Assembly: GCA_020628095.1 (NCBI GenBank)
Contig: JAHDFP010000006.1
Span: 62,001 to 126,000, forward strand
Source of the DNA: Saprospiraceae bacterium
Lineage (GTDB): Bacteria > Bacteroidota > Bacteroidia > Chitinophagales > Saprospiraceae
Direction of reading: 5' to 3'
Length of the DNA stretch: 64,000 bases
Part shown: positions 8,663-18,668 of the stretch, one piece after another
Numbering within the stretch: the first letter of the stretch is position 1
Layout: each line of letters opens with the position of its first letter
Position numbers and translations under genes: made by a program
Notes under the pieces: generated by a model
What the model saw: only the letters and a program-made list of their open reading frames with translations
Database searches by the model: none
Told to the model about the DNA's origin: nothing

Positions 8663-9568
8663 CTATTGATTTTTATTTCTTGGTATTTTGATGTTATACG
8701 TGTTTTTGATAACAGTCAATTTGTTATCTCTGAGCCAAGGGTTATATATTTTGAGAGTGCGGTAACTAATGCCTCTTGCCTTGGCAAATTCGCCCCAACT
8801 GTCTACTGATTTGTCCACTACTACATTGTAAGTGTCATCAAAAGGAGGGTAGGTTTGGTCACTATTGACATAATATCCATAGGTCTCTGGATTTTCCATT
8901 ATTTCTTTGAAGGCCATTAATCTAAATAGATATCGGCCAGTTTCTTCGTTAATATTGAGATTATAGTAATCGGTTTCTCCTTGGTTACTTAGTATGCGCT
9001 TATAATTGGTCGGCCCTACATTGTATGCCGCTGCAGCATTGGTCCAATTGCCAAATCGTCTATGCAACTGCTTGATATATTGGCAAGCGGCTTTTGTTGA
9101 CTTCTCTACGTGGTATCTTTCGTCTACTTCGTCATTGACCTCTAGCCCCATTTCTTTAGCAGCCAATTTTCGGAACTGCCAAAATCCCTTGGCATTAGCT
9201 GGAGAGGTGACATGCCTTAAGTTACTCTCAGCGACAGCTAGATACTTAAAATCTTGAGGGACACCTTCTTCGGCGAGTATACGCTCCATAATTGGAAAAT
9301 AACGTTTGGAGGCTTTAATATTAAGTAGAGTAGATGATTGCCAGTAAGCATTGACAGATAGTTCTCTGTCCATTCTTTCGCGCGCGTCGAAGGTATTAGG
9401 CATCAATTCACCAGCGAAATCAAAACTTTTATTGACATCGACCGACATGATATTTTGAGGTAGGTTTGTTATCTCCGCGGTTTTCTTATCTGCGGCGAGT
9501 GGATTGATAGATATAGAAGCACCCACTACAATGCCAATTACTAATCCTACTAAAAATTTATTCTTCAT
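8663..9568 (-). CDS. Lytic murein transglycosylase (SLT domain) with LysM-like tail
   Basis: 301 residues. A signal peptide occupies about 1-25. The SLT domain carries the catalytic glutamate in LAVAESNLRHV (Glu114), then the GFWQFRKLAAKEMGL and AAAAYNVG signatures, as in MltD-type enzymes that cleave the MurNAc-GlcNAc bond without hydrolysis. The C-terminal part (SWGEFAKARGISYRTLKIYN, near 255-275) resembles one LysM peptidoglycan-binding unit. It acts in the periplasm on cell-wall glycan. A good TAnnTTTG element lies upstream, in the region shared with the divergent dehydrogenase gene. Confidence 0.9.
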   Translation of the reverse strand: MKNKFLVGLVIGIVVGASISINPLAADKKTAEITNLPQNIMSVDVNKSFDFAGELMPNTFDARERMDRELSVNAYWQSSTLLNIKASKRYFPIMERILAEEGVPQDFKYLAVAESNLRHVTSPANAKGFWQFRKLAAKEMGLEVNDEVDERYHVEKSTKAACQYIKQLHRRFGNWTNAAAAYNVGPTNYKRILSNQGETDYYNLNINEETGRYLFRLMAFKEIMENPETYGYYVNSDQTYPPFDDTYNVVVDKSVDSWGEFAKARGISYRTLKIYNPWLRDNKLTVIKNTYNIKIPRNKNQ

Positions 9569-9592
9569 CTACATTTATTTATTCAGAAGGTG

Positions 9593-9600
9593 CAAAATTA
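9593..9600 (-). promoter_or_regulatory. candidate -7 element for the lytic transglycosylase
   Basis: On the minus strand this reads TAATTTTG followed by CA, an exact TAnnTTTG match in the typical TTTGCA context, 25 bases upstream of the ATG at 9568. It gives a normal short leader. Confidence 0.45.
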
Positions 9601-9670
9601 ACTATATCTGAGCCTTCGATTTTTTAACAAAATCTAAAACTTTAATCAGAGCCCTATCTTTAACCATTTT

Positions 9671-10606
9671 ATGAAAGGAAAAGTGCTCATAACGGATTAC
9701 GTTCATTCTAAGTTAAAGCCTGGCTTGGAGGCTCTGGGGTATGACGTCACCTACATTCCCAAATTTAATCCTCAATCTCTCAAAGACTATATAGATAATC
9801 TTGAAGGCATTATTATCAATAGCAAGATCAAAATGACCAAGGAAGTCATTAATCAGGCCAAGCAACTTAGATTTATAGGGCGATTAGGATCAGGATTGGA
9901 GATAATTGATCAGGAGGCAGCACGAGAAAGAGGTATTGCCGTGATAAATTCACCCGAGGGTAACCGAAATGCAGTGGCAGAGCACGCCTTAGGTATGTTA
10001 TTGGCATTGAAAAATAACTTAATCAAAGCGGATAGAGAAGTCAGATCATGGCAATGGAACAGAGAAGCGAATAGAGGAAACGAAATAGATGGTACTACGA
10101 TAGGTATTGTAGGTTTTGGTAATACGGGTCAGGCATTTGTTAAGAAATTGGCAGGATTTGATGTTCAGCTCAAAATCTATGACCCATATATTGATCCTTT
10201 TCCAACACAGTTTAAAACCTTTCGTGTGGACTCATTAGCGGAATTAGCCAATTCTGCTGATATTATTAGCTTTCATATTCCTTATAATTCCGAGACGCAC
10301 CATATTCTTGATGCAAAGTTTATAGCACAAAGCAAAAAAGGCATCATTTATATTAATACCTCCAGAGGTAAGATTGTACATACGCAGGACTTGATTGATG
10401 GTTTGCTGTCAGGACATGTCGGTGGGGTGTGCCTTGATGTATTAGAAAATGAAAAACCTGAAACTTATTCTCCAGAGGAACAAAAAGTCTACAATAAGCT
10501 CTTTTCTTTGCCCAATATTGTGGTAAGTCCACATGTCGCTGGCTGGACACACCAATCCTTAGAGAAGATTTCAAATGTCTTACTAGAGAAGATAGGACGG
10601 TTATAG
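9671..10606 (+). CDS. D-2-hydroxyacid dehydrogenase (phosphoglycerate dehydrogenase-like)
   Basis: 311 residues, the length of short single-subunit members. The NAD-binding signature GIVGFGNTGQAF is at about 145-156. Catalytic-region signatures are present: RLGSGLEIID, INTSRGKIV (Arg), and SPHVAGWTH (His). The best guess is the D-3-phosphoglycerate dehydrogenase branch (serine synthesis) because of the N-terminal pattern and the SPEGNRNAVAEHALG segment, but there is no C-terminal ACT regulatory domain, so glyoxylate/hydroxypyruvate reductase or another 2-hydroxyacid substrate cannot be excluded. It is divergent from the lytic transglycosylase gene and upstream of the TonB receptor gene. Confidence 0.88.
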   Translation: MKGKVLITDYVHSKLKPGLEALGYDVTYIPKFNPQSLKDYIDNLEGIIINSKIKMTKEVINQAKQLRFIGRLGSGLEIIDQEAARERGIAVINSPEGNRNAVAEHALGMLLALKNNLIKADREVRSWQWNREANRGNEIDGTTIGIVGFGNTGQAFVKKLAGFDVQLKIYDPYIDPFPTQFKTFRVDSLAELANSADIISFHIPYNSETHHILDAKFIAQSKKGIIYINTSRGKIVHTQDLIDGLLSGHVGGVCLDVLENEKPETYSPEEQKVYNKLFSLPNIVVSPHVAGWTHQSLEKISNVLLEKIGRL

Positions 10607-10726
10607 GGGTATGTACTGTCTATGTGGAGACTTCCAAGTACTTATATTTTGCAAGGCTTTAAATATTTATTAACATTGCAAGCACCCAAAATGATTAACA
10701 AATTCGATAAATCACAACATAAAGGC

Positions 10727-13700
10727 ATGGTAAGAAAATTTACACCTTTTGTCTTCTTTCTTTTCCTTTCTTCGATGGCTATTTCTCAGACGACTATTCA
10801 AGGTAAGGTCTCAGAAGAAGGTACGAGTGAATCCATTCCATTTACTAATGTGGCATTGTATAAGAATGAAGTCTTAATCACAGTGGCAGAAACAGATTTC
10901 GATGGTAACTATTCATTTTCTGATGTTACGCCAGGTAATTATGATATAGAAGTCTCTTCTTTAGGTTATCAAACCACAAGGATTAGCGGGGCCATTGCTA
11001 AAGATGGAAAAGTAAATCTCGTTAATATCACGATGGCAGAAGAAAGCGTCGTCACGCAAGCTGTGGTCATAAGGGAATTCAAAAATCCCCTTATAGAATT
11101 TGATAATACAACACAGGGTAAAGCCCTGACATCTGAAAATATACAAGCTCTACCAACTAAAAATATTAGTGCTATAGCGGCGACATCAGCTGGAGTGTCC
11201 GTGGATCAAGGAGGAAATATATCTATCCGAGGATCAAGGGCCAATGCAACGAATTATTATGTGGATGGAATCAGGGTAAGTGCGGCTTCCGCGGGTAATC
11301 TTGTTCCACAGGCCCAGATAGAACAGATGCAGGTCATAACGGGAGGAATCGAGGCAAGATATGGAGATGTCACAGGTGGTATCATTTCCATTACCACAAG
11401 AGGACCGTCTAACAGATATACTGGAGGGTTGGAATTGGAAACGAGTCAGTTTCTTGATCCTTATGGATATAATTTATTGAATGGTAATTTCAGTGGACCT
11501 ATATTAAGGAATAAAGATGGTCAATCTGTATTAGGGTTTAGAGTTTTTGGACAATTTAGAAATATAGAAGATGATGGTCCTTCGGCTCTGGGTGTATATA
11601 GAGCAAGCGAAGAACTTATAAGAGAAATGGAAGCTAATCCTGTGACGGAAGTCAACGGCACCTTGTTCCCAGCCTCTGAGTTTATTACTAATAGAGAAGA
11701 AAGCAATCCAGCTCGTGTTAACTTATTAGACGCTAGACCTAATGAGACAGATACTGATATCAATATAGGCGCTACCATTGATGCCAGAGTATCTAAAAAC
11801 ATAGATATATCGTTGCGAGGAAGGTATTTCAATAGTAAAAACCAATTTGGAGTTAGTAGGGCCTGGGAGATGTATAATTGGACTAATAATCCTTTTGGCT
11901 ATTTCGAAGGGTTTGATGGAAATATAAAGATTAGACACAAGCTAGGGAGACAAGTAACAGAAGAAGGCGAAGAAAGAAAGGATCAAATCCTCAGAAACGC
12001 TTATTATTCTATACAAGTTGGCTACGAAAAATCTAAGACAAGAAATGAAGATGTAAGACATGAGGATAGAATATTTGATTACGGATATTATGGTCGACAG
12101 CCCAGAACTTTCACTCCATTGGCCTCTAATCTTACGGACCTTGATAGCTGGGGAGGTGAAGTTGTTATCATAGAAACTCCACGAGGTGATCTTATTCCTT
12201 TTGCTCATCAGGGTTATAGTGTTATAGAATCTACAGATGAATTCGTGGCAGGTACTCAGAATGCTGTACTGGCCAATATGAACTTGTCTAATGGATTTTT
12301 AGAGCAAGTTGTAAATGGGGCTTGGGGTCTTTTTAATAACGTTGGAGCGGTATATAACACTTTCTCCAAATCTGAAAACGAAACGCTAACTATTAACGTT
12401 AATAGTGGTTTTGACTTTTTGCCTGGAGGATCAGAAAAAGGAAAGCACAACATACAGTTTGGTTTTCAATATGAGCAACGTACAAGTAGAGGTTGGTCTT
12501 TAGCACCACGTAGGTTGTGGGAATTTATGAGGTTAAATGCTAATAGTCACCTCAATGGTGTAGACACAACCAAGATATTAGACACTTTCGATCAGGATAT
12601 AGCAGGTGCTAGTTATGAGTTTACGCAATATGCACCTTTCAGTTCTGGATCTGAGACAGAAGATGCTTTTTATAATAATATAAGAAGACAATTAGGTGTA
12701 GGAATCGATGAGTATATTAATACGGATGACCTTGATCCATCAGAATTATCGCTTAATTTATTTTCGGCAGAAGAGCTCAATAATTTCGGTATAATCGGTT
12801 ATCGTGGTTATGATTACTTAGGTAATAAAATAAGTACTACTACCACGTTTGATGATTTTTATACAAATGAAAACTCTCCAGGCAATCGTAGTTTTCTTGT
12901 AGCCCCTTTCCAACCCATATATGGTGCTGGATATATTCAGGATAAGTTCACGTATAAGGATATTATATTCAGATTGGGTGTAAGATTAGATTATTATGAT
13001 GCTAATACTAAGGTTCTTAGGGATCCATATTCCTTTACTGAAATAGAAAATGCCTCAGATTTCTTCGCAAGAACACAACGTACTCAGCCAGATGGAGTTG
13101 GTGATGATTACAAAGTATATGTCTCTGGTGAAGGTTCAGAGTCGGTTATCGGATATAGACTAGGTGAGCAGTGGTTTAGACCTGACGGGACAGCAACGAG
13201 TGGTAACCTTCTTTTTGGAGGTGGGTTAGTTTTCCCTTCTTATGTGGAAAAAGACTTAAATAAAAGAGATCCACAATACAGAAACGAAGACGAAAACGGA
13301 AACTGGGAGTATTTTGATACAGACTTAGCATTCAAAGATTATGATCCTCAGCTCAACTTTATGCCGAGACTGGCATTTTCATTCCCTATTTCCGAAGATG
13401 CTGGATTTTTTGCCCACTACGATGTTTTAGTTCAGAGACCGAATTCTAATGTTGTAACTACGGCTTTAGATTATTATTACTTCAATAGTGCATCGAGATT
13501 TTCTCCAGCGAACAATCCAAATTTGAGACCTGAAAAAACCATAGATTACGAAGTAGGTTTCCAACAAAAACTCTCTAATTCTTCTGCTATTAAAGTGTCT
13601 GCGTATTATAAGGAAATGAGAGACATGATACAGAGTCGAATAATAACCTTCGTGCCAGGTGTAAGTCAGTATCAGACTTATGATAATATTGATTTTGGTA

Positions 13701-14407
13701 CGGTTAAGGGCTTTTCATTCACTTATGATCTCAGAAGGACGGGTAATTTTGAGTTGAACGCGACATATACTTTACAGTTTGCCGATGGTTCAGGGTCGGG
13801 TCCAGATTCTTCTCGAGGACTTAATCAAAGAGGAAATATTAGAACCTTGCTTCCTTTATCATTCGACGAGCGACACAGATTTACGGCGGTTTCGGATTAC
13901 AGATATGGATCAGGTAAGTCTTATAATGGACCAAGAATAGGAACGAAAGATATTCTGGCTAATACAGGGTTTAACCTTTTAATATCTGCAATATCAGGAA
14001 GACCTTACTCAACATATACTAATACAACATCGCCACTCGATCCAACAGGTCTAGAGACTATCAATGGTGCAAGATTGCCATGGGTATTTAATGCAGATTT
14101 ACAAATTGATAAAAATCTTCAATTCAAGTTTAATCCTGAATCAGAAAGATCATTAGGTATCAATTTATACTTGAGAATCCAAAATGTGCTTAATATAAAG
14201 AATGTTATCGGCGTATATAATGTGTCTGGAGATCCAGATACAGATGGTTACTTGCTAAATGAATTCGGTCAAGATAGATTATCGCAGATTACAGAGTCCG
14301 GATTGAATGTAGATAGTTTTATAAGCACTTATACATGGCGTGTTCTCAATCCGGGTAATTATAGTAGACCTAGGCAAATATTCTTAGGAGCCATTATTAA
14401 TTTTTAA
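10727..14407 (+). CDS. TonB-dependent outer-membrane receptor with CarboxypepD_reg-like domain
   Basis: Start placed at the ATG at 10727 because MVRKFTPFVFFLFLSSMAIS is a clean signal peptide; a longer frame from 10622 adds 35 residues unlike an export signal. About 1226 residues. Just after the signal is a carboxypeptidase regulatory-like domain (TIQGKVSEEGTSESIPFTNV onward), then a plug domain (ISIRGSRANATNYYVDGIRV) and a long beta-barrel with a C-terminal aromatic end (IFLGAIINF). These proteins import ligands too large for porins using TonB energy, or act in secretion or surface display. The next two genes are a large secreted protein and a PorV-like barrel, and I infer a shared function. 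There is no SusD partner, so it is not a classic polysaccharide-utilisation pair. Confidence 0.93.
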   Translation: MVRKFTPFVFFLFLSSMAISQTTIQGKVSEEGTSESIPFTNVALYKNEVLITVAETDFDGNYSFSDVTPGNYDIEVSSLGYQTTRISGAIAKDGKVNLVNITMAEESVVTQAVVIREFKNPLIEFDNTTQGKALTSENIQALPTKNISAIAATSAGVSVDQGGNISIRGSRANATNYYVDGIRVSAASAGNLVPQAQIEQMQVITGGIEARYGDVTGGIISITTRGPSNRYTGGLELETSQFLDPYGYNLLNGNFSGPILRNKDGQSVLGFRVFGQFRNIEDDGPSALGVYRASEELIREMEANPVTEVNGTLFPASEFITNREESNPARVNLLDARPNETDTDINIGATIDARVSKNIDISLRGRYFNSKNQFGVSRAWEMYNWTNNPFGYFEGFDGNIKIRHKLGRQVTEEGEERKDQILRNAYYSIQVGYEKSKTRNEDVRHEDRIFDYGYYGRQPRTFTPLASNLTDLDSWGGEVVIIETPRGDLIPFAHQGYSVIESTDEFVAGTQNAVLANMNLSNGFLEQVVNGAWGLFNNVGAVYNTFSKSENETLTINVNSGFDFLPGGSEKGKHNIQFGFQYEQRTSRGWSLAPRRLWEFMRLNANSHLNGVDTTKILDTFDQDIAGASYEFTQYAPFSSGSETEDAFYNNIRRQLGVGIDEYINTDDLDPSELSLNLFSAEELNNFGIIGYRGYDYLGNKISTTTTFDDFYTNENSPGNRSFLVAPFQPIYGAGYIQDKFTYKDIIFRLGVRLDYYDANTKVLRDPYSFTEIENASDFFARTQRTQPDGVGDDYKVYVSGEGSESVIGYRLGEQWFRPDGTATSGNLLFGGGLVFPSYVEKDLNKRDPQYRNEDENGNWEYFDTDLAFKDYDPQLNFMPRLAFSFPISEDAGFFAHYDVLVQRPNSNVVTTALDYYYFNSASRFSPANNPNLRPEKTIDYEVGFQQKLSNSSAIKVSAYYKEMRDMIQSRIITFVPGVSQYQTYDNIDFGTVKGFSFTYDLRRTGNFELNATYTLQFADGSGSGPDSSRGLNQRGNIRTLLPLSFDERHRFTAVSDYRYGSGKSYNGPRIGTKDILANTGFNLLISAISGRPYSTYTNTTSPLDPTGLETINGARLPWVFNADLQIDKNLQFKFNPESERSLGINLYLRIQNVLNIKNVIGVYNVSGDPDTDGYLLNEFGQDRLSQITESGLNVDSFISTYTWRVLNPGNYSRPRQIFLGAIINF

Positions 14408-14432
14408 TTGAAACAAAAAATAGATAATTCAG

Positions 14433-17400
14433 ATGATTATCAATCTAAATACTAAACTTGCTTTTCTTGCGATTATTTTTTCTACATTCTCAGTTCAGAG
14501 TTATGGGCATATCAACCCGGAAAGAAAAGGGAACAAGAATGTCAATCCTGAGGATCGCAAACTAGAATTGCGAATGAATGATTGCACCGAACCAATTGCA
14601 CAGATTGAGCAAAATATTAACAATGTTCGGGCTAGATTGACATCAGGTGGTGACGTTTGGTGGGATCCACAATCTCAAGAAGGAAAGTATATTGTTCCAG
14701 CTGTTCCTGTGGGGTCTGGATTAGAAGAAAAGTCATCTATTTTTGCTGCTGCCGTTTGGCTTGGAGGATATGATCCTTCTGACAATCTTAAATTAGCCGC
14801 TACTGATTATAGAAGTCAAAATTCACTTGACTTTTATACTGGTCCTATTGATGAAGAGACAGGGACAACTAGTATTGACACCTGTAAACAGTGGGACAGA
14901 TTTTTTGAAGTAGAAGGATTAGATATTAAGAAGGCTATTAGAGATTATGAATCTTCTATAATTAGTAATGAACCATATGAAGTTGAATCTATTCCAGAGG
15001 GGGTTCGGTATTGGCCTGGAGCTGATAATCCATATTTTATAGAGAAATATCAGTTCGCACTCCCTTCTACAGCGGCAGGCTTAGGCGATTTTTGGGACGA
15101 AGATGAAGATGGAGTTTATGACCCAACAAAAGGAGACTTCCCGGTTATTTTTATAAGAGGATGCGAACCAACTAACAGAAAAACCGCTAAAGAATTAGTT
15201 CCGGACGAGATGATCTTTTGGATATATAATGATGTAGGTAACACCCATACCTTATCAAGAGGAAATCAAATTGGTATGGAAGTACAGGTTCAGTCTTTCG
15301 CGTATTCCACGAATGATGCGATAAATAGTATGACTTTCCAGAGATATAAACTGATTAACAGAGCAACTACGGATCTTAGAGATTGTTACTTTGGTTGGTG
15401 GGTAGATCCTGATTTGGGTTGTTTTACAGATGATTATTCAGGGTGTGATGTCTCAAGAAGTTTGGCATATACTTATAATGAAGATATCCTTGATGGTTCT
15501 CCAGGCACATGTGATTGTGATCAAGGTGTACCGACTTATTGTGATAGAATTCCGATGATCGGAACGGATTACTTTAGAGGACCATTAGGACCTCATGATA
15601 TAGTAGATTGTTCGGTAGGTTTTGAACATGTTATTGGTATTGCAGATGAAGTTTTTGCTGATGGATATGAGCTAGGAGATACTATTTGTATTGCATTAGT
15701 GGATCCAGAATCTTTAGAGATTCCTGATATTAAGATAGAGTTAGGAATGTCTTCATATATAACTTATAATAATCCTGGTATCGGAGATAATCCACCTGGA
15801 ACACAGGATCCTAACATCGATCAAAGTTATTACAATTATTTGCAAGGAAGGTGGAATGATGGTACACCACTTACTAGAGGTGGTAATGGCTACAACCCCG
15901 CAAGTACTGAAGTAACGAGGTATGCCTTTGATGGTGCTCCAGATGACCCTAACGGGTGGTCTATGGCACAAGAAGCGCTGCCGTTTGGTGATAGAAGAAC
16001 TGTTCAGGCTTCTGGTCCATTCTTGCTCAAACCAGGCGACAGAAATGAACTTATCATAGGTGCTGTATGGGTTCCTGATGTAACGCATCCATTTCCTAGC
16101 TTAGCAAAATTACAAGCCGCTGACGATGTAGCGCAAAACCTATTCGATACATGTTTTGACATAATCGATGGTCCAGATGCTCCTGATATGTGCACTATTG
16201 AGTTAGATAGAGAAATAATTCTTGTACTGAGCAATGACAGTATAAGTTCAAATAATGCTTTTGAACAATATGAGGAGTTAGGTGCACTTACGCCGTCCAC
16301 GCTTCCTGAAGAAGAAAGGCTATATAAATTTGAAGGATATAAAATATATCAACTTGCGAATGCTGGGGTTTCTGCACAGGAATTGGGAGATATAGAGAAG
16401 TCGATGCTGGTTGCTCAAGTGGATGTTAGAAATGGAGTAGGGCCTATATTCAATTGGTCTAGTGATAAAGACCCAACTCCAGGTGGTACAGATTTGTTTT
16501 GGACTCCCTCTCTTATGGTTGATGGCTCAGATGAAGGAATAAACTACACTTTTAGAATTACTAAAGATGCCTTCGCTAGTGGTGATGATAGATTAGTTAA
16601 TCATAAGACATATTATTATATGGTTGTGGCTTATGCCTATAATAATTTTGAACAATTTGATCAAAGGAATCCAGAAATTACCCAACAAAAACCATATCTG
16701 GAAGGACGTCAAAATGTGAAAGTTTACTCTGCAACTCCTCGTCCTATTATATACCAGTTGCCTCAAGCGGAGTATGGAGAAGGTGTACCTATTACCAGAA
16801 TATCAGGAGTAGGTGTCGGAGGTAATAATGTAGACATGAACCCAGAGATGTATGATAAGATACTTGCGGCTTATACTTTCCAGGCAGGAGGAAGAGATGG
16901 TTTCGAGGTTAGCGGTTCTTACCAAGGAAATGTCGATTATAAGGAAGGAGCTGGCCCTTTTGATGTTAGGATATACAATCCGCTAGAGGTTAGGGATGGT
17001 AAGTTTGAGTTGGAACTTATTGGCAGTCATGCTGATGAGGAATGTTCTTTGGAAACTGGTGTTCGGTGGGTCTTAAGAGACTTGAATACAGGCGAAGAAA
17101 TTTACTCTGAACAAACCATTGATGCACTCAACGAACAACTTGTAGTTCAATATGGATTTAGTATTACTATAGGTCAAGGCCAGGAGCCTGGAAATCCTCT
17201 GGCAGATCCAACTAATGGTGCAATATCAGTAACTTTAGACTATAGTAACCCCGATTCGGATAGATGGTTTAACGCTATAGTGGATCGGGTTGGTGATCGA
17301 AGTTTACAAGAACTTGGTGTAGAATCAAGTGTATTCAACTTTTTAAGAACTGACGATACTGAGGCTCAAAACTCCTTGGACCCTAATCAAGTTTATAGTG

Positions 17401-18638
17401 CTCTAGGTGATGGTTATTTTTATCCTTTTTCACTTACTTTCGGTAATAGACCTGATGGTACAGATCTCTTACCTTATTACATTTCACCAGCATTGGATCA
17501 AGGGAGACAGTTATTTATAAGTGACCCTCAGTCTGGTGTTGGATTGGACCAATTGAATAATGTGGATTTGGTGTTCACTTCTGATAGGGAAAAATGGTCT
17601 AAATGTATGGTGGTGGAAACGGCCAACGATGGTTACTCATCCACGGGCGAGCAAGCTAGTAATTCAGAAGGAATGCTTTCTATTAGAAATGACGAGTCTG
17701 TTGACAAGGACGGAAATCCTCTTGGAGATGGAACCACCGGATATGGTTGGTTTCCAGGCTATGCTGTGGATGTGGAAACTGGAAAGAGACTCAATGTTTT
17801 CTTCGGTGAGAATACTGTTTTCTCTTCTAATGGTAGAGATATGCTATTTAACCCTACGGAGCAATTGTTTGACTTAAGACAGACAGGTATTTCTAATCCT
17901 TTATTTTTATTCGCTGGTGGTGGTCACTACATATATGTAACTCAGGAGGAATATGACGGTTGCAAGGCCATGCATGATTACATCCAAAGAGAATCTTTCT
18001 TTAATCCGACGGAAGCTCTTAAGTCTGTGACGTGGTGCTCTATGGCATATTTGCAACCAGGAGAATCATTATTACCGATAGAGGATAATCTTATTCCTAA
18101 TGATCTCATAGTTAAACTAAGAGTCAATAATCCTTACAAATTGGAAACGGAATGGGTGTTCAATGATCCAGGGGCGTGTCAACTCGTGGAAAACGCGGCT
18201 AACCCTAAGTATCAGTTTGAGATAAGTGGAAAACAAGTTCAGGACTTGACACAAGAAGAGTACGAGGGTGCTTTAGCTGAAGTCAATGTTGTACCTAATC
18301 CGTACTACGCATATTCTTCTTATGAAAACTCCAAGTTTGATAACACAGTTAAGATCACTAATGTGCCGGATAGAGCGGAGATAACAATATTCTCTCTCGA
18401 CGGAAAATTCATTAAGTCATTTAGTAGAAGTGAAAGAATAGGATTTAAGTCTGGATCTAATCCTGGAGTATTGACTTCGCAGACTAATCCAGCTGTGGTA
18501 TGGGATATGAAGAATTCGGCTGGTATTCCGATAGCAGCGGGAGTTTATCTCATACATGTTTATGCACCAGAGCTAGGTGAGGAGCGAACCATTAAGTGGT
18601 TCGGTATTAATAGACAATTTGATGCATCTGGGCTATAA
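14433..18638 (+). CDS. Large secreted protein with C-terminal type IX-like sorting domain, unknown function
   Basis: 1401 residues. Signal peptide about 1-26. The early region (NNVRARLTSGGDVWWD, IFAAAVWLGGYDPSD) and the acidic DEDEDGVYDPTKGDFP segment near 220-240, a DxDxDG-like calcium-binding pattern, recur in large surface proteins of Bacteroidota whose function is not known. Many Cys and Asp clusters follow (DPDLGCFTDDYSGCDVSRSL). The last ~115 residues (VVPNPYYAYSSYEN, then VWDMKNSAGIPIAAGVYLIH) look like the FlgD-like/type A sorting domain read by the type IX secretion system, but end with an unusual extra stretch (KWFGINRQFDASGL). It starts 25 bases after the TonB receptor and precedes the PorV-like gene by 30 bases, so one operon is likely. 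Confidence 0.85.
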   Translation: MIINLNTKLAFLAIIFSTFSVQSYGHINPERKGNKNVNPEDRKLELRMNDCTEPIAQIEQNINNVRARLTSGGDVWWDPQSQEGKYIVPAVPVGSGLEEKSSIFAAAVWLGGYDPSDNLKLAATDYRSQNSLDFYTGPIDEETGTTSIDTCKQWDRFFEVEGLDIKKAIRDYESSIISNEPYEVESIPEGVRYWPGADNPYFIEKYQFALPSTAAGLGDFWDEDEDGVYDPTKGDFPVIFIRGCEPTNRKTAKELVPDEMIFWIYNDVGNTHTLSRGNQIGMEVQVQSFAYSTNDAINSMTFQRYKLINRATTDLRDCYFGWWVDPDLGCFTDDYSGCDVSRSLAYTYNEDILDGSPGTCDCDQGVPTYCDRIPMIGTDYFRGPLGPHDIVDCSVGFEHVIGIADEVFADGYELGDTICIALVDPESLEIPDIKIELGMSSYITYNNPGIGDNPPGTQDPNIDQSYYNYLQGRWNDGTPLTRGGNGYNPASTEVTRYAFDGAPDDPNGWSMAQEALPFGDRRTVQASGPFLLKPGDRNELIIGAVWVPDVTHPFPSLAKLQAADDVAQNLFDTCFDIIDGPDAPDMCTIELDREIILVLSNDSISSNNAFEQYEELGALTPSTLPEEERLYKFEGYKIYQLANAGVSAQELGDIEKSMLVAQVDVRNGVGPIFNWSSDKDPTPGGTDLFWTPSLMVDGSDEGINYTFRITKDAFASGDDRLVNHKTYYYMVVAYAYNNFEQFDQRNPEITQQKPYLEGRQNVKVYSATPRPIIYQLPQAEYGEGVPITRISGVGVGGNNVDMNPEMYDKILAAYTFQAGGRDGFEVSGSYQGNVDYKEGAGPFDVRIYNPLEVRDGKFELELIGSHADEECSLETGVRWVLRDLNTGEEIYSEQTIDALNEQLVVQYGFSITIGQGQEPGNPLADPTNGAISVTLDYSNPDSDRWFNAIVDRVGDRSLQELGVESSVFNFLRTDDTEAQNSLDPNQVYSALGDGYFYPFSLTFGNRPDGTDLLPYYISPALDQGRQLFISDPQSGVGLDQLNNVDLVFTSDREKWSKCMVVETANDGYSSTGEQASNSEGMLSIRNDESVDKDGNPLGDGTTGYGWFPGYAVDVETGKRLNVFFGENTVFSSNGRDMLFNPTEQLFDLRQTGISNPLFLFAGGGHYIYVTQEEYDGCKAMHDYIQRESFFNPTEALKSVTWCSMAYLQPGESLLPIEDNLIPNDLIVKLRVNNPYKLETEWVFNDPGACQLVENAANPKYQFEISGKQVQDLTQEEYEGALAEVNVVPNPYYAYSSYENSKFDNTVKITNVPDRAEITIFSLDGKFIKSFSRSERIGFKSGSNPGVLTSQTNPAVVWDMKNSAGIPIAAGVYLIHVYAPELGEERTIKWFGINRQFDASGL

Positions 18639-18668
18639 TCTATAAAAGACTAATTTAAAGAGACCAAC

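Noticed and set aside
10622-10726. Longer N-terminus for the TonB receptor
   Set aside because: The extra 35 residues are unlike an export signal, while the ATG at 10727 opens a clean one.
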